DNA of 64,000 bases from Cladopsammia gracilis (taxonomy: Eukaryota; Cnidaria; Anthozoa; Scleractinia; Dendrophylliidae). The stretch lies in assembly GCA_022457155.1 (NCBI GenBank), contig JAJGOT010000157.1:1319501-1383500 (forward strand), given 5' to 3'. Shown one piece after another: positions 34,801-46,400 of this stretch. How positions within the stretch are numbered: position 1 is the first letter of the stretch; each line of letters starts with the position of its first letter. The notes below the pieces were generated by a model. It was not told the origin of the DNA, made no database searches, and saw only the letters and a program-made list of their open reading frames with translations. The position numbers and the translations under genes are program-made.

Positions 34801-37441
34801 TAATCGTTCTTTTTAATTATTATAACTTGACTTTAATAAGAACTTTATATATACCTAATTGCAATAACGTTGTCATAGGAAAATGAAAAAAAAATGATAA
34901 AAGGACAAAATGAATTAATTAGGCATACAAATAAACGCCCAAAATAACTGCCTCAAAACGCCCTCAGAATACAGGTAAATCATTAATGTACAGCTATAGA
35001 CGTGTTGCTGCAAGTTGAGATGATTAAGCTAATGCTAATTAATTCTTTTTTGGCTTTTTTTTTCTTCAATTTTCATTTTCCTATGTAACACATATAATAA
35101 TTCATTCTCGAGAATGATATATAGATAGATTACTTTATTTAAATAGGATAGTTCATTCAGTATATACAAAGTAAAATATGTTATCAATAAAGGCCCAATA
35201 TTATGATGTCACTATTTTGATGACGTCACGAGTATCGTTGATAACTGGTGATCATGACATCGGTTAAGGGCAGCAACAGCAATTTTGGTGATATTAAACG
35301 GAGGTTAATTTAACTTACCTCTTTTAGCTCCATTACAATTGCTCTTGTAAGAGATATGTGCGTTTTCCTCAGTTTCTTAACCGCTACCACAGTAGACTGT
35401 AAGAACAAATGGAAAGAAAATCAGTGGCGGGGTACAAATACTGGTGCAAATATTGGTGGTGGGGTGTTGGCGTGAGGTTGGTACACTGGTGCAAATATTG
35501 GTGGTGGGGTGTGGTGTTGGCGTGAGGTTGGTACACTGGTACAAATATTGGTGGTGGGGTGTGGTGTTGGCGTGAGGTTGGTACACTGGTACAAATATTG
35601 GTGGTGGGGTGTGGTGTTGGCGTGAGGTTGGTACACTGGTACAAATATTGGTGGTGGGGTGTGGTGTTGGCGTGAGGTTGGTACACTGGTGCAAATATTG
35701 GTGGTGGAGTGTGGTGTTGGCGTGAGGTTGGTACACTGGTGCAAATATTGGTGGTGGGGTGTGGTGTTGGCGTGAGGTTGGTACACTGGTGCAAATATTG
35801 GTGGTGGGGTGTGGTGTTGGCGTGAGGTTGGTACACTGGTACAAATATTGGTGGTGGGGTGTGGTGTTGGCGTGAGGTTGGTACACTGGTACAAATATTG
35901 GTGGTGGGGTGTGGTGTTGGCGTGAGGTTGGTACACTGGTACAAATATTGGTGGTGGGGTGTGGTGTTGGCGTGAGGTTGGTACACTGGTACAAATATTG
36001 GTGGTGGGGTGTGGTGTTGGCGTGAGGTTGGTACACTGGTACAAATATTGGTGGTGGGGTGTGGTGTTGGCGTGAGGTTGGTACACTGGTACAAATATTG
36101 GTGGTGGGGTGTGGTGTTGGCGTGAGGTTGGTACACTGGTACAAATATTGGTGGTGGGGTGTGGTGTTGGCGTGAGGTTGGTACACTGGTACAAATATTG
36201 GTGGTGGGGTGTGGTGTTGGCGTGAGGTTGGTACACTGGTACAAATATTGGTGGTGGGGTGTGGTGTTGGCGTGAGGTTGGTACACTGGTACAAATATTG
36301 GTGGTGGGGTGTGGTGTTGGCGTGAGGTTGGTACACTGGTACAAATATTGGTGGTGGGGTGTGGTGTTGGCGTGGTGTTGGTGTTGGCGTGAGGTGGGAT
36401 CATTATAGAGTCATGTCCGATAACATATCAGAAGTGAATGATGCGTTCACAGAGGAAAAAATGCGATGCATGTGCAGTGCTTCCCAATATTTTGCAAAAT
36501 GTCCGTAAACTCAACACAAATACTGTGGAATTTTAGAAAAACTAGGGATGTTTCTTCACAATGCAAACATTCTGTACTTGGTTACAGATAATAATTATAA
36601 ACCTCTAATTTTGCCAGCTTAAATGTCGAATTTCCAATGTATTTATTGGTCTTAATTGTAATGGGCGTTGACCTCTGATGTGTGTGCGGGGCAAAATAAC
36701 GACAATTGTTTTTATAATCTATATACGTGCACCTGAATGAAAAAACGTTGTCGGGTGTAAAGCGTAAACCATGAACGATACGACCGAAAGGTTTTCTGGG
36801 AAGCGGAAACAACTTCTTGTGTTCTCAGATAAATTAGTAGACTATTATACCATAGTATATACAGTATGTATGCGGGCATTTTATGCACCAATATATATAA
36901 ATGGCAAATTACCGAAGATCTTCGATTCATTTTTTGTCAGAACTTCTACTAAGCATAAAGTCAACACTCGCTTTGCGACTACGTCTACCTTCTATCTTCC
37001 AGAAATCCGAACAAACTATGGTAAATTTAATATTCGATTTAATGGACCTAAATTGTGGAATGGAATGGATGAAAGATTCAAGATTCTAACCTGCTACTCA
37101 TTTAAAAGAGATCTAACTTCTCACTTTATTAATTTCTACTAATTTCTACTATTAATTGATATTTTGTGCTATTTTTTGGCTATTTCCATACAGTTTTTTA
37201 TTATTTATTTATCTATTTATTAAACAATTTTCCGTTTTTTACCAAGGACCCAAATTTTACAACTCCTTATCTAATGAGATCGTGAACTCGTCCTCCCCTG
37301 CCTCCTTTAAAAAAGCAATTAAGACGTTTTATTTGTAATAAATATTAGTAATCTTATATAAATGTGTCAAAAAGTATCCGTCGTCATGTTCTTATTTTGT
37401 TAATGTCATCTTACAAAACTAAAGCTGAGGAGGCCTAATTA

Positions 37442-37482
<41 letters not shown>

Positions 37483-40400
37483 CACTTCTATTCTTCTTTT
37501 ATTAGTGTGTTATTGTAATATGGCCAATAAAATAAATAAAAATTTATTTATTTTATTTCATTTTATACGTGTATATATGTTCTGTAATCCCTACTTCTAT
37601 TTAAGGTGTGTACATTAAATAAAATTTAGTTGATCTAAGTAAAGCCACTTTTCTGACTCGCGTGTATATTATTTTTAATTAATAAATGATGGTTACCCAG
37701 CTAGTTTAGCTTTTTAGTTATTTTGGGTAACCAGCTACTGTATCTATTTTTAATTTATATATTATGTATACATCTTTGTAATTTTACAGAATGAATAAAC
37801 GTTGTTGTTGTTGTTGTTTTAGGAAGGAATAAATCTTCAATGCCAATAAATGAAATGTTAACAAGTCTTGTTTGTCTTGATAAATAAAGGAAGATGTAAA
37901 TTTTAAGCTCGGTAATGAAAATGACATATTAACATTGCATCTTTCATAGTTTGTCTTGTTCCCAGAATTCCGTCGTGGGGTGTCGTATCGTTTATAGTTT
38001 ATGCTTTCGTTTCGACAATGTTTCTTTAATTAGGTGTACAGCCTATAACAAAAGCGTGTAAATTTGAAATAATTTTAGATCGTTACAAACCTTGTAAACC
38101 GCCACATTTGTAAATATTTGTCCTCTCAAATTATCAAAATTATTATTAGTTCGACTAGCCCGAGAAACCATACTGACTTCGCCAGAACTTCCACTGTAAA
38201 AACTTGAGATCTGAAAAATAAAAACACCCTTAAATTATATTTTTATGTAGCTGGAGTTTTTTCTCAATACAACGCGCGCGTTCATTGGTTGATTCATGAT
38301 CACATGACATCTGACAAACAAAATGTTTCCCGCCAAACTTCCACGAGCGGGAAACAATTGCAGTGCACTGTTGTCCGTTAGCGCATTTGATCACACAGTG
38401 ACAATAGGCGACATGATTATGATGCGATTGATGTTTATCTCGAGTGCTCGAATCTCGGTGTTTTTCTTGACTTCGCCTTAGGAAACATCGAGATTCTCGG
38501 GAAACAAAATTCACTAAAATGAAAAAAAATCGATAAATTTCGACGCTGTTCATATAATTGTTATGTTGACAGCGTCGAAGTTTATTTTTGTTTCATTTTA
38601 GCATTTAGTATCTACGCTGCGCAGGTAATTTCAATCTTTATCAAACAAAATTCACTGTTTCCCTCCGGACCAGTCATTAAGTGCTTAATAACATCATGTG
38701 TTGCGAAACTATTAACTGTCTTTCAACTTCTGAACCACGAAATTGCCATAAAAAAGAAACTAATAAATTGAATGCATACCAATGGTGGTTTACACGGTGA
38801 CCATGTTGGATGACAGAAACAATAGAAAAATAAAGTTTTATTCTCAAAGAATGGAAACTTATTTCTTCTATAATCCAACATGGCCACCGTGCACACCACC
38901 AAAAGTGATGATATAGAGGTCTTCTCTTACTCGTCTGCTTTCCAGAGGTTTTCTTGTAAAATTCACATCCTCTGGCAAAACTTTCCACTGCTGGCTAAAA
39001 AGTGATGCCTCAAATGCTTTTCTCCTAAAGAAAAACATATCTATTTGTTCCAAGGAATAAAGCCAAAGCCAACCAGAGCCATTTAATGGTACATAACTGT
39101 CTATAACGTTTTGATCATTTAAATTGGGCCGCTGACTCGTTGCATAGTAGTCTTAGATGAGGTCATGATGTCACATATAACCTGATGCAAACATTCCAGC
39201 TCGGCTTGGGTTCGCTCGCACATCGACTCTTTCGTGTATGCATCATGTTATGTATTAAGCGCGCCATTTTATATTTCTAATATAAAGTGTTGTGCAAGTC
39301 AAAATTTCGCAGCTATAAGAATGCAAAGCTTCTTCATACACCATCTTGTAATTTATCTAACAGCAATAACCCCTGACGTGCTGTTTCCTAATCCTATTCA
39401 TAATATTTTAATATTTTATTCAAATATTCAAACCAGTGAGAGTAATACTACAAATTTTATCAACAGAAGTAGAATGGAAACAATCTCAATTGGTGGTTTC
39501 ACACTAGTGTTTCTAAGTACATTCTAAGTGCACTTAAAACCTACTTTGAGTGTGAACAGGTAAAATAAGCAGACTTGCACCCCACTTTGTGACCACGAAA
39601 ACGTGTCTATTTGAGAGGACACTTAACCAATTAGAAAACAGAAGTCAACTGAAAGACTTGTGCAGCGGCGCAAAACAATGATAGTGATTGAAGCTTATGT
39701 TCAAAGCAATACACTTTCTTATCAGGTGTGAACCCCAATTGATAGTGATTGACAGCTTATGTTTAACGTAATACACTTTCTTATCAGGTGTGAACCCCAA
39801 TTGATAGTGATTGACAGCTTATGTTCCAAGTAATACACTTTTTTATCAGGTGTGAACCCCAAATGATAGTGATTGACAGCTCATGTTCCAAGTAATACAC
39901 TTTCTCATCAGGTGTGAATCCCAATTGATAGTGATTGACAGCTTGTGTTTCAAGTAATACACTTTCTTATCAGGTGTGAACCCCCGATTTTCTGAAGTGT
40001 TTCTTGAGAATCTCAAGTGCGCTTGATTCAAGCTCTTGTTTGAGACATACTCAGCTTGTAGTGTGAAATCAACAAATATTTGAAAAGTGACACAGATAAA
40101 CGCTAATCCGGAATTTTTCGAAATGATCGAAATGTCCTTAGTTATGTCACGAGACTCTAACAATGTTCTAACTATGTTCTAGAAGATATATTAGTTTCTG
40201 TAAGCCACTCTGCAATTCGAAAGGAAATAAAGTTTATGTATGCTATGTATGTATGTCCCTATGTACGTGTTTATTTGCATAATCACTGTAAGAAAACGAA
40301 GTGACTTACTTGTAATACAGGAGCAAAACAGTCAAACAAATTATAATTCCAATAAATCCCGAGAGAATGTACAATGCAGTCTTCCAAATCACTGCCAAAA

Positions 40401-43400
40401 GAAAGAGAAAAACATTCTTTAGAGTACCAGAATGAAAATAAAAGCTTTTTAGATTTTTAACCATATTCAAAACAATATATCAAGCAACAAAGCAGATTTT
40501 AGGAATGTGAAAATATGAAAGTCATATATTTGAACTGCGGATAAACATGAGTGAAATTTGTGATCCTCGCAGTGTGCTCTCAACTTAAGCAGTTGAAAAA
40601 GCAACCTGAAAACAGAATTCAGGCTTGAACGTGACGTGTGTAACCTGCAGTGCAAGCGTATTTTAGGATGAGCGAGATGAATGTTGTTTCGTGTACTCGG
40701 GCTGAAGACCAATCCTCAATGTTTTGAAATCCAAGATGGCGGCTATAAACATTCAAGACTCAGCCTAAGCTACAGATTATGAAATATACACCAAAACCTC
40801 TTTCAAAATGAAAGATTCCGTATGCCTGTTGACTAGGATATAGAAACGGAAGCTTTGGATTTTACTTTAGATCTCATTTCGTACTTATAATTTACAGCTT
40901 TGTGAATGAAACGCGTACTCGGGTGCGGTTCGGACTCTACAGTATGCTGATAAGCGGACTTCTTTATATTCGTGCGCTTAATTTCTAATGGCTAATCTTC
41001 AAAACTCATCAATTGTTTATGACGAGAACACAGAGCAAATCGCTACTGTGAAGGAGGTTTGGATACCCGGTACACTTTGGATACCCCATACACTTTGGCG
41101 ATTTTATTCTTTCATTTTCTCTGCATTTAATGATCAGTTGAAACTATATCAACACTCGAAAGAGTGTTTCATCAGGTATCCAAACACCTCGAAGCGGGTT
41201 AAAAAAAACTTGGCTGCGCCTCGTTTTTCAACCCACTTCTCAGTGTTTGGAAATCTGATGAAACACTCTTCCTCATGTTTGATATATTTCATGAAAAACT
41301 TTCTTAATACCTGGAGCAATGCATAGCTCGTCGTTGAAGCCACACTCGGGTCTTCCCAAAGGCGCCTTTACACTTCCGCCAGGCCAAAAAAATGTGACGT
41401 TCCGGAACTCCATTTTCCCTGTATGTGGGAAGTAGCTAGCTACATAATTCATTTTACCATTGTGAAAGTTTTTCATTTGGAGATTGAGCATTCTATCGCC
41501 ATTTTCGTCGATGAAAACCGGCCCAGAAACTCCTGCAAGTTGTAAGAAAGTGATGTTTCAGTAGCTTTTGTCACTCAACATTATTTGACCTTTCCAACTA
41601 CACATAAAAGTAAGTATTAAAAGCACAATGTTAAGAGACCTTCAAAGCTTCTGTTGGTCATACGCTTCATAAGTGCTCTCCCATCGGTAAAGTTTCCTCC
41701 ATTCTGTAAAACTTCTTGAACACCATGTGCATACAACACAACAGCATCATGGAGAAAGCCTGCGTACATGTCGACCTAAAATACCAAGGACAAAGACTAA
41801 CTGCCAACACTTCATAAGAAATAGCACACAAACTGCAGTGACAAACATGACAATAAAACGCATGTTGGAAAACAAAATATTAACTTGACGTTTGTATGTT
41901 ACAACATACATCCTCAGAAGTGACCGTTTTTATTTAGGGGTACAAAGTAAAATTGTTAGCAAACAGCTTAAGACCTGCATTAATAAATTTTATGGCTGCA
42001 TTGATCTTAGGGTGATTTTCCAAAACGCTCATCGCATTAAGTCCTTTTTTCCCTACAAAGATAGGTTCAACCGTTCCCAAATGTCAAAAGTTGTGTATAA
42101 GGCTAGTTGTTGGGATTGTCAGGATTTCTACATTGGAAAAACAAAACGAAGATTGCATGACAGAAAAACTGAACATTTTAAAGGGATCACAAGTACTTGT
42201 CATGCATCTGCTATCGCAGACCACGTCACATCAACTGGTCACAACTTCAAATGGGACCACTTTGAGATATTGGCAAAAGGTCGGTCTGATACTCACTGTA
42301 AGATTAAGGAGACTCTACTTATTCAGGAACACAGACCTACCCTTAACGATAATGTCAGCAGCGAAAAGCTAATTCTTTATTAGTTTGCATCTTTTATATG
42401 CAAATTTTTCTCATCTTATGTTATTGTTGTTGTTAATTAGTTACTTATTATTCATTTAAATTTAGTTGTTACTTGTATTCCAAACGGTGGATGTATGTTG
42501 TAACACACGAAACGTCAAGTTAATATTTTGTTTTCCAACATGCGTTTTATTGTCATGTTTGTCACTGCAGTTTGTGAGCTATTTCTTATTAAGCTACGAT
42601 GGCCAAGGAGAATTAATTTTTACGATGCCAACACTTCGATCAACGCTTTTAAACTGATATTTAAAAGTAAAAAAAACAAACAAGTGTCCGTATTATAGGG
42701 GTAGGGATTGTCTGAATTTTGGTATCTTCGGGACCAAGTGAACTGTCCGTAATAGAGAGGTGTCCGTATTATGGAGGTGTCCGTATTATAGAGGTGTCTG
42801 TATTATAGAGGTGTCCGTATTATAGAGGTGTCCGTATTATGGAGGTGTCCGTATTACGGAGGTGTCCGTAATATAGATGTGTCTGTATTATAGAGGTGTC
42901 CGTATTATAGAGGTGTCCGTATTATAGAGGTGTCCGTATTATAGAGGTGTCCGTATTATGGAGGTGTCCGTATTATAGAGGTGTCCGTATTATGGAGGTG
43001 TCCGTATTATAGAGGTGTCCGTATTATAGAGGTGTCCGTATTATGGAGGTGTCCGTATTACGGAGGTGTCCGTAATATAGATGTGTCTGTATTATGGAGG
43101 TGTCCGTATTATAGAGGTGTCCGTATTATGGAGGTGTCTGTCTTATAGAGGTGTCCGTATTATAGAGGTGTCCGTATTATAGAGGTGTCCGTATTATAGA
43201 GGTGTCCGTATTATGGAGGTGTCCGTATTACGGAGGTGTCCGTAATATAGATGTGTCTGTATTATGGAGGTGTCCGTATTATGGAGGTGTCCGTATTATA
43301 GAGGTGTCTGTATTATGGAGGTGTCCGTATTATGGAGGTGTCCGTATTATGGAGGTGTCCGTATTATGGAGGTGTCCGTATTAGAGAGGTGTCATATTAG

Positions 43401-46400
43401 AGAGGTGTCCGTATTAGAGAGGTGTCCGTATTAGAGAGGTGTCCGTATTATGGAGGTGTCCGTATTATAGAGGTGTCCGTATTATGGAGGTATCCGTAAT
43501 AGAGAGGTGTCCGTATTATGGAGGTATCCGTAATAGAGAGGTGTCCGTATTATGGTGGTGTCCGCAGGAAGAGGTTCGATTGTACTAAAATAGACTTGCT
43601 CCCAGACGCTGGTTCCGCTACTCGCTCTGCTGGTTTGGGGAGAACGCGCGCGGGCTCTAAAATCAAAATGGTGCCTGATTGTACACGATTTGCTTTTCTA
43701 CTCAACACTCACTCGCATTTTGCTCGGAAGCTTCTCACTAGCATGTAATCCAAACTTTTCGTCCTGTAATGCCAAAACAACCCACATCATTGAAGAGAGA
43801 AAAAGATTAGTTCAGATTCAGTCTCGCTAAATCGTCAACAATTCGCAAAGGTCAACATGCCACCAAGGAAAGGTGGTATTGAAACTATTAATCTATTGAT
43901 CTTTAATCTTTTCGAGGCTTTGGACAGGATTTGAACCCCTGACCTTTACATTTCCAGTGCGTCGTCGGTTCTACTAAGTCACATATCTCAGCTGATGCCT
44001 CATACCAAGGGAGCAGCTAGTTGTAAGGTCTGTAAGTTCAAATAATTGCTTCGCAGAAAAAGAAGGTTGAAAGTGGGTTCAGCACAGAAGGTCTAACGGA
44101 TTGTTTACTCAATATTTTCGGTCCAAAATGTGCAAACCTTCTAATGAGATCGAGGAAACATGCAAAGATTTTTTCTGTAAACATTCTATGAATAAAGAAG
44201 GAAAATATTGCAACGAGAATGAATAGATTGTAAAGCAGCCGACAGACGAATTTTTTCACTTATTTACCTCATCTTCAGGCCGCATATGATATCCAAGTCC
44301 CGCAAACTGGGGCATTTTCTCTCGAACCTTTGTTTCGAAAGCTTTGTATTGCTCAGTTGCAGGAACGTAGTTGGAAATATCCATGATGCCCTCAAATGCC
44401 TCGCATGCAGCCTTGTCCCGACCATCGTTCACTTTGCAGTTTTCAGGTGTTATTTCAAAGGTAAAATATGCATACTGCGACGTTATCATTTCTAAGTCGT
44501 ACAGGTTCAGCATTATTTGTCGGACGGAACTCCCATAACCAAGAATAATAAACACTATGGAGTAAATACAAGGGTACGTATTAGTTGCCTTATGCAAAGT
44601 ATAGTGCAATATTTGATGCTAAATATAGTGAAAAAAGCGAAAAGAAAAGGACAGGACAGGAAACAATAAAAACAAAGGCCTAAAAAGGTTTTAAACTGTC
44701 ACGCAATTCGTCACGCTATTTCAGATAAGCAGTGAAAATAAACAAAATTGAACCAGTTGAAAGTTATTTTTTTGCATGATAAATGCTTATAAGCCGATAT
44801 TTTGGGGTTTGATTTTTGGTGTAATTAAGACTTTGAACTTTGTGATCTGAGTGGGGTGCCAAGATGGCCGCTCTATACATGTACATTTCTTACTAAAAAT
44901 GTCTAATACTCGTTCACCTATAACTTTTGAAGGAAATGCTCTTGCGCTTCAAAACTTGGCCCAGATCATGAACATTTTGGGATCAAAAACTGTTGTTTAA
45001 AGGCCCACCTTCACCCAAAATGCTGTGCGTGCCGTGATCACTTTCTGTGCTGAATTTAGTGTAACACGAAATTCACGCTTGAATGCGTTCAACCAATCAG
45101 ATCACGCGTATGAACAATGAAGCATTTCAAAACAAAAAAAACGACCACAAAGTCTTTTGGGTGAAGGTGGGCCTTTAATGCTTCTAAATTTTGATATGAC
45201 GTAAGTAAAAACCAAGAACAGTAAAATAAAAAATATATATTTAGTTTGAGTGTTTCTTTGGAGTAGATGTTGTTATTTGTTGTTATTTCTCTGATTTAAT
45301 AGTCATCGACGCGCCTATTTCTTACATAAATTGCGCGCGGTAACGTGATTGTCCAATTACAGCTATCCATTTACAATTTTTTGTAATCGGATAGCTTTTA
45401 ATTGGACACCTACGTTGCGCGCACGTCAATCACGTGCATTTAATTGGGTTCTTTCTTTCTTTTTTTTTTTTTGTTTTTTTTGTTTTTGTTTTTTTGCTGT
45501 TTTCCTCCTACTTTTAAAATGGTAGAAAATATCATTAACGTTTTGAATACGAAAAAGCCCACGTAGACTTTTTAATCTCGAATTTTGTTATTTCTGCATT
45601 TTATAATATAAAGTGCAAAATCACTGAATGCTGATTGGCTGACGAAGAGGGCATTTTTTTCTTAATTGAGGGCAACATTACTCGCTCATGATTGGCCGAG
45701 CATCAAAATTTCTCACTCGTGATTGGTTGAGCGCGTCGTTGTCATTGCATTCGGTTGGCTTGGTGGGATTTTGAAGAAAATTTACAAACGGGGCGCTCGC
45801 GTGTTTTGCCGGAGATTTTGTTATATGAAAAAAAGGAATAAAATCAGGTGATACGTAAGAAAGGAATTCTATAGCTGAATTACAGCATTTTATGGCAAAC
45901 AGGAAGCGATTATTTGTGTTAAAACTTGGATTAACTAGGCGCCTGCAGGCCAGTTTGCAACGTTGAAGACGTTGAAGAAATTCATGGCCACAAAAGCCGG
46001 TCAAGTTCCGTCACTTCACTGAATATATGCAGATTTCTACGGCCCTAAAAAAAAAAGACCTTTGACAGATTTAGAAAGAATAAGACTGGAAGAAGCGAAA
46101 GAAAGCAATTAAATCGCCAAACGTGCAAGTTTGCTTGAACTCGCCATTTGTTGTTGTAATCAACAGCCAAATGTATCTTTGACATTGGAAATTTGTTTGA
46201 CAACAGTGAGTTGAAAAGTTTTTCTTGTCAGTTTGCGAGAAAGTATTTTCATTTCGGGTCGGTTTCAAGTCTGAGTGACTCTTGAAAACCCTGAAAGTAA
46301 TCAAGTAATCGCATGTTCCCTCGTAAAATTAAAGCCCGGTTTCGATATGATCGCTATGATCGCTGCGATCGCTAAAAAACCGTTCAGTGCTTGTAGCGAA

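Noticed and set aside
35377..36403. Three overlapping minus-strand ORFs of 307-339 codons rich in His, Pro and Thr
   Set aside because: They are the three frames of one 50-bp tandem repeat with no stop in any frame, lying inside an intron of the cyclase gene.
42744..43565. Possible CRISPR-like array
   Set aside because: Units are contiguous 17-bp repeats without unique spacers, in a eukaryotic intron. It is a minisatellite.
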